From Endoryza foliicola (lineage in GTDB: Bacteria; Bacteroidota; Bacteroidia; Chitinophagales; Chitinophagaceae), in the NCBI GenBank assembly GCA_965226965.1, contig OZ245715.1, positions 3,658,001 to 3,722,000 of the forward strand: a stretch of 64,000 nucleotides of DNA, in the 5' to 3' direction. The translations under genes and the position numbers were made by a program. The notes beneath the pieces were generated by a model. That model had not been told where the DNA came from and made no database searches. It saw nothing but the letters and a program-made list of their open reading frames with translations. Below are positions 34,757-43,231 of the stretch, piece after piece. Position 1 is the first letter of the stretch. Each line of letters starts with the position of its first letter.

Positions 34757-36061
34757 TCAGATAACACAACGTTTTCCGGTTACCACTTCGTTGATCAGGG
34801 CTGTACGGTATTCTTGAAGAAGAGAGATCTCTTCTCTAACCTTTAAGATTTTTTTATTTATAGAAGCTCTTTCAGTAGAAACCTTCTTCACGATATCTTC
34901 TTGCTCGTATGCAGGTGGTATGCAAAAAAACGTTTCTCCAAGTTCTTCTCTATTTAAGTGCGGCTGTGCAGCACGTATACGATGTTGATAAAGCTGAGCT
35001 AAAAGTACTTTTTCACTAAGTAGAGATAACGCTATAAAAGCCGGATTAGCTTTTAACACTCTTACTACCATGTCGTAACCGGCTATGGCTCCATCATAGC
35101 GGTCAGGTATAATTGCCGAGTCAGCAGTATACGCACCACTTCTTACTACTATTATATCGTTTGCTTTTAATACCGGGTCTCTATCCCATGGGATATCATC
35201 AGGGTCAACAAAAACCAGATCATTCTCATCTATATCACCCCTATATACATTTGTTGCTCTTAGTAGTGGTAAACCATCCTCCTTATACTTTGGGGGCTGA
35301 CCAAGACCGTATTTAATATGAGAGATAAACTTTAGCTTTATTAGTTCCCAGTGTTCAGGTATCTCCCCCAACCACTCCACCCCGGATTCTTTCATCTTCA
35401 CGTTTGGATCCAGCCCACGGGTTACTGCCTGATTGATGATAGCTGTCCGTTCTTCCTGAAGCAGCTCTATCAGCTTTTCCTTTTTGCGTATGGTGGAGTC
35501 TATGAGAGCTGTTTTTTCGTCTAGGTAAGTTGAAATAGAGTTTTGTTCATCAACTGGGGGTAGAGGAAACTCAAAGCCACCAAGCTGTTCTTTACCTATG
35601 TTTTCTTGTGCACCACCAAAACACTCAATGTCAATGTAACGTATAAACAAGTCAGAGCTTATCAAGAAAGCTAAAAAAGCTGTTGTTGCTTTTTCTGTCG
35701 GTTTAACAAGGCCAACTCGTTGATTCAACAAAGCTGTTTCGTCTAGCATGTAAACACAAGATTTTCCGATAGTAGCTCCTGTTAATGCCACCAAAACATC
35801 ACCCTTGGTAATTATAAACTCTTTTAACTCCTCAGCTTCTTCCGGTAGAATTTTCTTTGCTTCATCCAAGTTTACGGGACTAGCAATATCACCTATTCTA
35901 ATGACAGGAACCCCATCTTCTACATACTTTTCTGACTTAAAAGCATACCCATTTTTTAAAGTTGTAAAGTACTTAAACCTCTGAAGGGTCCAATGTTCAG
36001 GAATATCTCCAATCCACTCTACACCAGAAGGTTTATATGTCGGATACTTCTTCTGTTTCAT
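34757..36061 (-). CDS. hsdS: Type I restriction-modification specificity subunit
   Basis: A 434-residue HsdS with two target-recognition domains. Each half opens with a near-identical phrase, GVEWIGDIPEHWTLQRFK at about residue 13 and GVEWLGEIPEHWELIKLK at about 227. Each half closes with a helical spacer (DEKTALIDSTIRKKEKLIELLQEE near 190 and RASINKKILKVREEISLLQEY near 400). The two halves read the two parts of a bipartite DNA site, which cannot be deduced here. Its start codon shares one base with the hsdM stop (TGATG), so translation is coupled. Confidence 0.94.
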   Translation of the reverse strand: MKQKKYPTYKPSGVEWIGDIPEHWTLQRFKYFTTLKNGYAFKSEKYVEDGVPVIRIGDIASPVNLDEAKKILPEEAEELKEFIITKGDVLVALTGATIGKSCVYMLDETALLNQRVGLVKPTEKATTAFLAFLISSDLFIRYIDIECFGGAQENIGKEQLGGFEFPLPPVDEQNSISTYLDEKTALIDSTIRKKEKLIELLQEERTAIINQAVTRGLDPNVKMKESGVEWLGEIPEHWELIKLKFISHIKYGLGQPPKYKEDGLPLLRATNVYRGDIDENDLVFVDPDDIPWDRDPVLKANDIIVVRSGAYTADSAIIPDRYDGAIAGYDMVVRVLKANPAFIALSLLSEKVLLAQLYQHRIRAAQPHLNREELGETFFCIPPAYEQEDIVKKVSTERASINKKILKVREEISLLQEYRTALINEVVTGKRCVI

Positions 36062-37776
36062 CAGTCAATGATTTGGTGGATCATACCATCGGTTTCCTGT
36101 TCCAACTTCAGTATGTCTGCCCGTATATCCTCCAATGAACGTAACGGGGTGTACTGATAAAAGTAACGGGTGAAGTTTATTTCGTACCCAACCTTGGTCT
36201 TTGTTTCATCTACCCAGGCATCAGGAACATGCGGAAGAACTTCCTCTTTCATGTACTCATTAATGTCTTTTGAAAGCGGAACATTTTCAAAATCACGTAG
36301 GTTGGCATCCGCTTTAATGTTGCCTTTTTTGTCTTTAACAGGTTTGCCGTTTTCCAGCAGCGGTCGTTCCACCGTAAGACGGTAGTACCCGAAATCCTCG
36401 TTACTGAATATCTTACAGTGAGGCCCCTCTTTAAAGTCACCGTATATCCAGGTAATCTCTTTTATCTGATCCGCTGTGATCTCGTTCCGTTTATTACCAA
36501 GGCTGCGGGTCATCTTCTGGTAGAAAGAAACTGCGTTTACCAGTTGTACTTTCCCTCTGCGTTTCTTCTTTTTGTTATTAGTGAGTATCCAGATGTAAGT
36601 GGAGATACCGGTATTGTAAAACAGCTGATCGGGCAAAGCTATGATACCTTCTAAGAGGTCTGACTCAATGATCCACTTGCGTATTTCACTTTCCCCGGAA
36701 CCGGCTCCACCAGAGAAAAGGGGTGAACCGTTGAAAACAATAGCTATGCGGCTTCCTTCTCCGTCCTGCTTCATTTTGGATACCAAGTGTTGCAGAAACA
36801 TCAGGGAACCGTCACTGATACGAGGTAACCCGGCTCCAAAGCGTCCGGCAAACCCTTTCTTCTCCTGTTCATCACGTACCTGCTTCTCATATTTCTTCCA
36901 CTCTACACCAAAAGGTGGATTAGCCAGCATATAGTCAAAAGTGGCCCCTTCCAGATAGTCATGCGTAAAGCTGTTACCATGTTTGATATTATCCGGTTTC
37001 TGCCCTTTCAGGATCATCTCTGATTTACAGATAGCGTATGACTCACCGTTGAGTTCCTGACCAAAGAGTTCTAGTTTAGCATCTCGGTTAAGTTCTCTCA
37101 CGTATTCGTCACTGATAGAAAGCATACCCCCGGTACCACAGGCACAATCGTACACGGTCTTTACAATGCCGGCTTGTGTGAGTATGTCTTTGTCGTTTAG
37201 AAAAAGGATATCCACCATGAGCTTAATCACCTCACGTGGCGTAAAGTGTTCCCCTGCAGTTTCGTTACTAAGCTCTGCAAACTTCCGGATGAGTTCTTCA
37301 AACGCATAACCCATATCCATATTGGAGACCTGGTCGGTGTGTAGATCCACTTCCTGAAACTTTTTGGTAACCAGAAAGAGCAGGTTTGCATTATCCAGCC
37401 GTATTATCTGTTCTTCAAAGCTGAACTTCTCAAAGATGTCCTGCGTGTTTGCAGAGAATGCCTTTACGTATTCCAGCAGGTTATCCTTTATATGGTTGGG
37501 GTCTGCCACCAGCTTATCAAAGTTGTAACGGCTGCGGTTGTGAAAGGCCTGACCTGCTTCTTTGTTCAGTATCGGGTCAATGTTCTGAAGCTTTGATCCT
37601 TTCAGTGCTTCCAGCTTCTTGATCACTTTATTCTTTGTAGGTTCCAGAATACAGTCAAGTCGGCGTAAGATAGTAAACGGTAGAATTACCTTACCGTACT
37701 CAGCTTGTTTATAATCTCCACGCAGCAGATCGGCTACCGACCAGATAAGATTGGCCAGTTCTCGGGTATTACTCAT
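36061..37776 (-). CDS. hsdM: Type I restriction-modification DNA methyltransferase subunit
   Basis: A 571-residue N6-adenine methyltransferase. The N-terminal HsdM helical domain starts NLIWSVADLLRGDYKQAEYGKVILPFTILRRLD. The SAM motif is YDCACGTGGML and the catalytic motif LANPPFGVEW (NPPF). The AGEHFTPREVIKLM phrase before the SAM motif is typical. It methylates the site read by HsdS to protect self DNA. First gene of the operon, next to the toxin-antitoxin pair. Confidence 0.95.
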   Translation of the reverse strand: MSNTRELANLIWSVADLLRGDYKQAEYGKVILPFTILRRLDCILEPTKNKVIKKLEALKGSKLQNIDPILNKEAGQAFHNRSRYNFDKLVADPNHIKDNLLEYVKAFSANTQDIFEKFSFEEQIIRLDNANLLFLVTKKFQEVDLHTDQVSNMDMGYAFEELIRKFAELSNETAGEHFTPREVIKLMVDILFLNDKDILTQAGIVKTVYDCACGTGGMLSISDEYVRELNRDAKLELFGQELNGESYAICKSEMILKGQKPDNIKHGNSFTHDYLEGATFDYMLANPPFGVEWKKYEKQVRDEQEKKGFAGRFGAGLPRISDGSLMFLQHLVSKMKQDGEGSRIAIVFNGSPLFSGGAGSGESEIRKWIIESDLLEGIIALPDQLFYNTGISTYIWILTNNKKKKRRGKVQLVNAVSFYQKMTRSLGNKRNEITADQIKEITWIYGDFKEGPHCKIFSNEDFGYYRLTVERPLLENGKPVKDKKGNIKADANLRDFENVPLSKDINEYMKEEVLPHVPDAWVDETKTKVGYEINFTRYFYQYTPLRSLEDIRADILKLEQETDGMIHQIID

Positions 37777-38326
37777 AGTTAATAATAAAAGGCAGTCCTT
37801 GTATTCAAAACGAATGCCTTTGATAGCTAAAATAAGTTAGTTTTTTAAAGTATCCAAAAGACCTACTTCATACTAATACTAGTGGCCTCAATCAAAGCAC
37901 CTATCACGGATATCACATGCATGTATACCTTACCTTCTAAAAACTTTAAAAGTAGGATTCCCACAATTAAAACTGATTTCACCGATAAAACAGTGTTAAC
38001 CTCAATTCATTTGCTGATGAATCACGTATTAAATCTATTCTTTATACTAACTGTTATTTTCGGAGAGGAATGATCATTGTTATGCTTTATAAAGTCAACT
38101 TTGCTTCAGCTTCTAATAATCTAAGACTAACATCCTTTTGACATTCTTTCAGTGTAGACTTAACCAACAAAACCTCGAACCCAATAAGAGAATTAATGGG
38201 GCGGTGCAACCCAAATTAGCCTTATTTCAACAAATTAACAACCAAGAAGGTTGCAGCCACAAAGGCTCAAAAATTAATACAACTAAATCATTACCATTAC
38301 TTTAAAGTAGTACAAAATGTACTACC
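37777..38326. other. Intergenic region between hsdM and the toxin-antitoxin operon
   Basis: About 550 bp that must contain the minus-strand hsdM promoter. I see no convincing coding frame, tRNA or attachment repeat. The toxin-antitoxin control region (palindromes at 38308-38326 and 38341-38355) begins at its right edge. Confidence 0.4.
38308..38326. promoter_or_regulatory. Operator palindrome 1 of the toxin-antitoxin operon
   Basis: GTAGTACA-AAA-TGTACTAC is a perfect 8-bp inverted repeat directly before TATATTTG at 38327-38334. It shares the GTACAnnnTGTAC core with the second palindrome 15 bp downstream, as expected for cooperative binding by the HigA-like antitoxin. Confidence 0.65.
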
Positions 38327-38330
38327 TATA

Positions 38331-38362
38331 TTTGTAATTAAGTACAAATTGTACTATATTTG
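38331..38362 (+). promoter_or_regulatory. Toxin-antitoxin promoter with operator 2
   Basis: TTTG at 38331-38334, a 20-bp spacer and TATATTTG at 38355-38362 are a textbook Bacteroidota promoter. The palindrome AGTACAA-A-TTGTACT (38341-38355) occupies the spacer and would block polymerase when bound. The -7 box rules out the TTG at 38360 as translation start. Confidence 0.7.
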
Positions 38363-38380
38363 AAATGGAAATTGAGAGGA

Positions 38381-38905
38381 ATGAGAACTAAGATTTTAAA
38401 AGTATCAACAGACGAGTTGGTGGGAGCAATGATTCTAGATGGCAAAAAGGTTCAACTACCGTCCATTCAAGACGGCTGGCGCTTCAATTTCGACAAGCAC
38501 AGTAAAGTACTTCCTAATGCAGAAACCTATGTACTCACAACAGAAGATACCCCGGAAACTGTGGAAGGATGTCTGATATTTCAAATGGTGGACAAGAAAA
38601 TTCCGTACATGGCCTTTTTGGAGATTGCACCCCACAATCAGCAAAGTCTGAAAAGATATGATTACATCGCCGGCTGCTTGATAGCTTTTGCTTTTAAATT
38701 ATCGGTGCAAAAAGGAAAAGGAGATTACCAAGCACAGCTTTTCTTCGATGTTCAAGAAGAAAAGAAAGAAGATGCCAAGAAACTAATTGAACTCTACCGC
38801 AGCAAGTATGGCGCTATGTATTTAGGAGAAACAACCTTGGTAATTATAGACGAAGCCGGATACCATCTGATTAATAAATACCTAGACCGAAAATTTAAAG
38901 ACTGA
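38381..38905 (+). CDS. Probable GNAT-fold toxin of a toxin-antitoxin pair
   Basis: A 174-residue protein starting at the ATG at 38381. It has a GNAT-like order: strands ETVEGCLIFQMVDKKIPYMAFLEIAPHNQ, then a helix YDYIAGCLIAFAFKLSVQKGKGDYQAQLFFDV and LIELYRSKYGAMYLGETTLVI. The classic acetyl-CoA loop (R/QxxGxG/A) is only loosely present as SVQKGKGDY, so activity is uncertain. It precedes the antitoxin by 37 bp, a toxin-first order seen in HigBA-type loci. As a GNAT toxin it would acetylate tRNA or another translation component; this is inference. Confidence 0.6.
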   Translation: MRTKILKVSTDELVGAMILDGKKVQLPSIQDGWRFNFDKHSKVLPNAETYVLTTEDTPETVEGCLIFQMVDKKIPYMAFLEIAPHNQQSLKRYDYIAGCLIAFAFKLSVQKGKGDYQAQLFFDVQEEKKEDAKKLIELYRSKYGAMYLGETTLVIIDEAGYHLINKYLDRKFKD

Positions 38906-38942
38906 TTGAAGTTGAAGCTTATAAAACCTTAAATTAAATGAA

Positions 38943-39443
38943 ATGACAACTAATAAAGATAAAAATGCAAGTAACCTGAAAGTGGAAATTGGCAGTAACA
39001 AACCAAAAAAGTGGACAGAATCTGAAATAGCTAGGCTAAAAACACTTGCAAAAGACAATGCTAAAAAGCGAAGTGAAGAGCAAAAAATAAAAAATAAGTT
39101 AATGGCACTACGTTATGAAATAGAAGACTATTTAAATAACAATCATCCTAAACCATTAACACTAGAAGATGTTGTTTTGAATTACTTAGACACTTTGAAT
39201 TTGTCTTTTAGAAAATTTGCTATTTGCTTAGATACAACAGACAGTAATTTAAAAAAATATGTGACAGGAGAGAGAAAGTTCAATAAAGACTTGGCACTTA
39301 AGTTTAGTCACTTTTTTCATACCCCTGCCGAGTTATGGTTTAAACTCCAATTGAAGAATGAACTTCTTGAGCTAACGGATAAAAAAGAAACTAAGCAATA
39401 CGAAAAATACGACTATCGAAAAGTAATAGGAGTACTTGAATAA
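38943..39443 (+). CDS. HigA-like XRE-family antitoxin
   Basis: A 166-residue protein. A Lys-rich N-terminal region (~1-70) is followed by a helix-turn-helix: LEDVVLNYLDTLNLSFRKFAICLDTTDSNLKKYVTGERKFNKDLALKFSHFFHTPAELWFKLQLKNELLEL. The DLALKFSHFF..PAELW.KLQ ending is the HigA signature. It should neutralise the upstream GNAT-like protein and repress the operon by binding the GTACAnnnTGTAC palindromes. It is followed by a terminator at 39521-39546. Confidence 0.8.
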   Translation: MTTNKDKNASNLKVEIGSNKPKKWTESEIARLKTLAKDNAKKRSEEQKIKNKLMALRYEIEDYLNNNHPKPLTLEDVVLNYLDTLNLSFRKFAICLDTTDSNLKKYVTGERKFNKDLALKFSHFFHTPAELWFKLQLKNELLELTDKKETKQYEKYDYRKVIGVLE

Positions 39444-39520
39444 TTTAGATTAAAGTAAATAGCCAACTAGGATTGTATTATGTAATATAGTTCGAAGTTC
39501 AACTTAGGGTAAATCGACAC

Positions 39521-39546
39521 AAGCCTTGATTAAAAAGGCTTTTATC
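39521..39546 (+). terminator. Terminator after the antitoxin gene
   Basis: AAGCCTT at 39521-39527 pairs with AAGGCTT at 39535-39541 around a 7-base loop, followed by TTATC and a T-rich run. Confidence 0.65.
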
Positions 39547-39552
39547 TTATTT

Positions 39553-39692
39553 TGAGAATACAGGGAGCCTGTCCCGAGAGCAACGCGATTCGGGGACCTG
39601 TCCCGAGAGCGTAGCGATTCGGGATCGAACCGGTGACCTTCCCGACTCGTTCCAAAGGAGGCGGGACGCTCTAGCCAACTGAGCTAATTCCT
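39553..39692 (-). pseudogene. tRNA-Ala-derived copy 1 with doubled T-arm insert
   Basis: About 140 nt. The anticodon arm is the TCCCG...CGGGA long form, with loop TTTGGAA but a poorly paired inner stem. The T-arm insert is present twice in tandem (CTGTCCCGAGAGC...ATTCGGG at about 39570-39594 and again at 39598-39623), showing that the insert itself can duplicate. The acceptor 5' strand has lost its leading G pairs. Confidence 0.75.
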
Positions 39693-39732
39693 AAAATAAA
39701 AAAAGACCATCATTGCTGATGATCTTTCAAAG

Positions 39733-39844
39733 TGGAGAATACCGGGAGCCTGTCCGGAGAGCGTAGCGATTCGGGATCGAACCGATGACCTTCCCGTCTC
39801 GTTCCAAACGATGCGGGACGCTCTAGCCAACTGAGCTAATTCCT
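39733..39844 (-). pseudogene. tRNA-Ala-derived copy 2
   Basis: 112 nt, with D arm and variable loop as in the normal tRNA. The 17-nt anticodon arm is replaced by a 27-nt arm (TCCCG, inner CATCG, loop TTTGGAA, CGAGA, CGGGA), and a ~30-nt hairpin is inserted in the T arm. This insert has GCGTAGCG in place of GCAACGCG. The acceptor 5' end reads AAGGAAT instead of GGGGAAT, so two terminal pairs are lost. Confidence 0.75.
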
Positions 39845-39883
39845 TAAATAAAAAAGACCACCATTGCTGATGATCTTTCAAAG

Positions 39884-39994
39884 TGGAGAATACAGGGAGC
39901 CTGTCCCGAGAGCAACGCGATTCGGGATCGAACCGGTGACCTTCCCGTCTCGTTCCAAACGATGCGGGACGCTCTAGCCAACTGAGCTAATTCC
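39884..39994 (-). pseudogene. tRNA-Ala-derived copy 3
   Basis: 111 nt, with the same architecture and anticodon-arm sequence as copy 2. The T-arm insert has the GCAACGCG form, and its acceptor 3' strand reads CTGTATTCTCCA rather than CCGGTATTCTCCA. Confidence 0.75.
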
Positions 39995-40034
39995 TTAAAT
40001 AAAAAAGACCACCATTGCTGATGATCTTTCGAAG

Positions 40035-40145
40035 TGGAGAATACCGGGAGCCTGTCCCGAGAGCAACGCGATTCGGGATCGAACCGGTGACCTTCCCGTC
40101 TCGTTCCAAACGATTCGGGACGCTCTAGCCAACTGAGCTAATTCC
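40035..40145 (-). pseudogene. tRNA-Ala-derived copy 4
   Basis: 111 nt. The inner anticodon stem reads AATCG/CGAGA, so the outer TCCCGA/TCGGGA-like end resembles the T-arm insert's own ends. Otherwise it is as copy 3, followed by the same terminator. Confidence 0.75.
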
Positions 40146-40186
40146 TTAAATAAAAAAAGACCATCATTGCTGATGATCTTTCGAAG

Positions 40187-40298
40187 TGGAGAATACCGGG
40201 AGCCTGTCCCGAGAGCAACGCGATTCGGGATCGAACCGGTGACCTTCCCGTCTCGTTCCAAACGAGGCGGGACGCTCTAGCCAACTGAGCTAATTCCT
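40187..40298 (-). pseudogene. tRNA-Ala-derived copy 5
   Basis: 112 nt. It has the best-paired long anticodon arm: TCCCG, a C/A mismatch, CTCG, a seven-base loop TTTGGAA, CGAG, then CGGGA. The seven-base loop would present UGG (a proline anticodon) on a roughly 10-bp stem in an alanine tRNA body. It is directly downstream of the normal tRNA-Ala. Confidence 0.75.
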
Positions 40299-40301
40299 CA
40301 A

Positions 40302-40333
40302 ATAAAAAAGACCATCATTGCTGATGATCTTTC
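40302..40333 (-). terminator. Terminator following tRNA-Ala, repeated after each array unit
   Basis: On the minus strand AAGATCATCA, loop GCAA, TGATGGTCTT and a T run form a clear rho-independent terminator. Near-identical copies occupy the spacers at about 39697-39728, 39848-39879, 39998-40030 and 40149-40182. Confidence 0.85.
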
Positions 40334-40337
40334 GAAG

Positions 40338-40411
<74 letters not shown>

Positions 40412-40429
40412 CTATAATATTTGTTGCTG

Positions 40430-40501
40430 CAATCGAACCGGTGACCTTCCCGTATCGTTTCAAACGAAACGGGACGCTCTAGCCAACTGAGCTAATTCCC
40501 C
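40430..40501 (-). pseudogene. Truncated tRNA-Ala-derived copy 7
   Basis: It has a perfect 5' half (GGGGAATTAGCTCAGTTGG...) and the long anticodon arm, here very well paired: TCCCGT, T/T mismatch, TCGTT, TGA, AACGA, ACGGGA (seven-base loop TTTGAAA). After TTCGAT the T-stem 3' strand and acceptor 3' strand are replaced by GCAGCAACAAATATT, so it cannot form a tRNA. It lies upstream of the normal tRNA and could be in the same transcript. Confidence 0.75.
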
Positions 40502-40539
40502 TAGGGGGTGCAAATATACCATTGCCCAAATGAATGAAC

Positions 40540-40566
40540 AAAAAAACCCCGAAAAAATCGGGGTTT
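40540..40566 (-). terminator. Terminator after citrate synthase
   Basis: CCCCGA and TCGGGG flank an A-run at about 40545-40564. On the minus strand it reads AAAACCCCGATTTTTTCGGGGTTTTTTT, a strong rho-independent terminator about 20 bp past the gltA stop. Confidence 0.85.
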
Positions 40567-40587
40567 TGATATAATTATTAAAGGAAA

Positions 40588-41913
40588 CTATTCTCCCCAA
40601 ATATTGTCTTTTCCATCTATCCACTGCTTCACTAAATCTGTAGTTACAGACTTCGGACGCTCCAAGGCAAATCCTAAAGCTCTGTCCCAACACAAGCTGG
40701 CCAATACACCCAACGCACGACTCACTGCAAACAAAACAGTATAGTATTCATATTCCACCATGCCATAGTGAACCAGTAAAGCGCCGCTGTGCGCATCTAC
40801 ATTCGGCCATGGATTTTTGATCTTACCGAGCGATTGCAAAATTGGAGGCACTGTTTCGTAAATATTCCAAACGGTTTGAACCAAATTATCATCCGGCATG
40901 TGCTTCTTTCCAAATTCCATTTGAGCTGTGAATCGTGGATCGGTTTTACGCAACACCGCATGACCATATCCGGGAACTACTTTACCGCTCGACAGGGTCT
41001 GTTTCACATATTCAGCAATTTGTTCTTTGGTAGGTAGCTCGGTCTTCAATTCCTCCTGCATTTCAAAGATCCACTTAATTACCTCTTGGTTAGCCAATCC
41101 ATGCAATGGACCCGCTAATCCGTTCATACCGGCAGCATACGCCAGATAAGGATCACTCAAAGCAGAGCCAACCAAGTGTGTAGTGTGTGCACTCACGTTA
41201 CCACCTTCGTGATCGGCGTGAATGGTCATGTACAAGCGCATCAATTCCATAAATCCATGATCGGAATAACCGAGCATGTGAGCAAAATTTCCGGCCCAAT
41301 CTAACAAACCATTGGGTTGAATGTGCTCGTTGTTTTTATATTTTCTTCTGTACACATAAGCCGCAATACGTGGCAAACGTGCAATCAAATCTAAGCTATC
41401 GTCAAAAGTTGAAATCCAATAGTCCTTCTTGTTCATTCCTTTGGCGTACTCTTTCGAGAAAGAACCCTCTGTTTGAAGCGCCATTACCCCTGTAACAAAC
41501 ATGGTCATCGGGTGAGCATAAGCAGGTAACGCGTCAATCGCTGCAAAAACATGGCTTGGAACGTGGCTTCTGCGTTGCAAAACACTGGTAACATGATTCA
41601 CATCTTCAGAAGTTGGCAATTCACCAATCAACATGAGGTAAAACAATCCTTCAGGGAGTGGTTCTTGGCCACCCTCTGCTTTGGGGAGTTTGGTTTGAAG
41701 TTCGGGAATTGAATAGCCTCTGAAACGAATACCTTCCTGAGCGTCGAGCAAAGAAGTCTCCGTCACCAATCCGGTAATGCCTCTCATTCCTTGATAAATC
41801 TGAGAAAGGGTAACTTCACCAATTACTTTGTTTCCATGATCTTTCAACAACTGCTTAATCTCTGCATTTGCCAGATCCGACTTAGCTTTGAAGCGCTCTT
41901 TAATAATGCCCAT
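40588..41913 (-). CDS. gltA: Citrate synthase
   Basis: A 441-residue citrate synthase, which condenses acetyl-CoA and oxaloacetate at the entry to the TCA cycle. Catalytic residues are visible as His in HADHEGGNVSAHT, His in VPGYGHAVLRKTDPR and Asp in NVDAHSGALL. The N-terminal ~80 residues (with GITGLVTETSLLDAQEGIRFRGYSIPEL) and the PLHGLANQ loop fit the si-type enzyme. Monocistronic, with its own terminator and the tRNA array downstream. Confidence 0.96.
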   Translation of the reverse strand: MGIIKERFKAKSDLANAEIKQLLKDHGNKVIGEVTLSQIYQGMRGITGLVTETSLLDAQEGIRFRGYSIPELQTKLPKAEGGQEPLPEGLFYLMLIGELPTSEDVNHVTSVLQRRSHVPSHVFAAIDALPAYAHPMTMFVTGVMALQTEGSFSKEYAKGMNKKDYWISTFDDSLDLIARLPRIAAYVYRRKYKNNEHIQPNGLLDWAGNFAHMLGYSDHGFMELMRLYMTIHADHEGGNVSAHTTHLVGSALSDPYLAYAAGMNGLAGPLHGLANQEVIKWIFEMQEELKTELPTKEQIAEYVKQTLSSGKVVPGYGHAVLRKTDPRFTAQMEFGKKHMPDDNLVQTVWNIYETVPPILQSLGKIKNPWPNVDAHSGALLVHYGMVEYEYYTVLFAVSRALGVLASLCWDRALGFALERPKSVTTDLVKQWIDGKDNIWGE

Positions 41914-42040
41914 AAAAATGACAAGTGTTTATATGAAGGAAAATTGAATTCTCGACTTTTGGAGGTGCTAAAGTTAAACAAAATCACCCGTTTATAAAAC
42001 AAAATAACACGCGATCGGTTCAAAATCAAGCCATTTATTC

Positions 42041-43147
42041 CTATTTAGGTGATTTCTGGTAAACGTACAAGGCTACAAAGCTGAATACGATGTTGGGTGT
42101 CCAAGCAGCTAATAATGGCGGGAAATTTCCTTTGGTTGAGAACGTAACGGAAAACTTATCCATTACAACATAGAGGGCAGCAATAATGATCCCAATGGCT
42201 AGATGCAGCCCACTGCCACCTCTTGTTTTGCGCGATGCTAATACCGCACCTATTATGGTTAAAATAAACAGCGAAAAGGGGGTTGCATCCCTTTTATACA
42301 TTTCAACTTTATAGGTATTCAAGCCTTCGGAGCCCCTGCGCTCCTCCGATTGGATAAAATGCCGAAGTTGGGGCGTTGTCATTCGATCTTTTAAATACTT
42401 ATCAGGTCTTATTTCTGAAGGCTTTATCCCGTTCAATGAAACTTGCATGATCGACTCTTGGCGAATGGTTTCTTTGGATCCATTGATCGTACGAATCACT
42501 GCATTTTCCAATCGCCAACCTTTGGTGGCAGTATCCCATCGCAAATAATCGGCTCTTACGCTGTACACCACTTTATTACCCTCAATCCGCTGCATGAAGA
42601 ACCCTTGATTAGCAGCCTTAGAAGTTGTATCATAACTTCTTAAACCTGCATAGGTATTATTATCGATCCTTAAATAGTAATTACTCGAGAGTTTAGCATT
42701 TTGGCTCATTTCATATGAGCTCTTGCTATCAATGTACTTGGCCTGAAAATCACCTCGGATCCCATTGGCAATCGGAATCCAAAATTGAGTGGCAACCCAA
42801 AAAACGGCCCCCATAATAAAAGCTGCCAAAAAAAAGGGTCTTAAAAAACGATTAAAAGGGACCCCCGAAGCTAAAATGGCGACAATTTCTGAACGGCCCG
42901 ACATCTTGGAAGTGAAGAAAATGACCGCAATGAAACTCATCAGCGGAAAAATCATCGAAATGATAAAAGGTACAAATCCAATAAAATACTGTGTTATGAT
43001 TTGAAAACCGGATAGCCCCGACTTTACGAAATCATCCGTTTTTTCACTGGTATCAATCACTACAGCAATAACCGAAATCACCAGCACCATAAACAATGTG
43101 GTAGTGATGAATTTCTTGATGATATACCAGTCGATCTTTTTTATCAT
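42041..43147 (-). CDS. LptF/LptG-family lipopolysaccharide export permease
   Basis: A 368-residue YjgP/YjgQ family protein: three N-terminal helices (about 10-32, 48-76, 100-122), a central periplasmic beta-jellyroll (about 130-275) and three C-terminal helices (about 285-305, 312-335, 342-362). With LptB it extracts lipopolysaccharide from the inner membrane. The SGRSEIVAILASGVPFNRFLRP segment, a cytoplasmic coupling region, is characteristic. Which of LptF or LptG it corresponds to is not clear. It lies 84 bp downstream of tgt on the same strand, and Tgt-LptF/G neighbourhoods are common in Bacteroidota. Confidence 0.9.
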   Translation of the reverse strand: MIKKIDWYIIKKFITTTLFMVLVISVIAVVIDTSEKTDDFVKSGLSGFQIITQYFIGFVPFIISMIFPLMSFIAVIFFTSKMSGRSEIVAILASGVPFNRFLRPFFLAAFIMGAVFWVATQFWIPIANGIRGDFQAKYIDSKSSYEMSQNAKLSSNYYLRIDNNTYAGLRSYDTTSKAANQGFFMQRIEGNKVVYSVRADYLRWDTATKGWRLENAVIRTINGSKETIRQESIMQVSLNGIKPSEIRPDKYLKDRMTTPQLRHFIQSEERRGSEGLNTYKVEMYKRDATPFSLFILTIIGAVLASRKTRGGSGLHLAIGIIIAALYVVMDKFSVTFSTKGNFPPLLAAWTPNIVFSFVALYVYQKSPK

Positions 43148-43231
43148 AAAGCCTCGCGAAAGTACCGAAAATTGATGGTTTCCCCAGTTTAGATGCGTGA
43201 ACAGTTTGTGAAATTGCTGAAGCCAAATTTC

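Noticed and set aside
39684..40261. Minus-strand reading frames with repeated ELAQLARASR and RIVWNETGR peptides
   Set aside because: They are the translation of the tRNA-Ala-derived repeats, with no start signals of their own; the RNA explanation covers every base.
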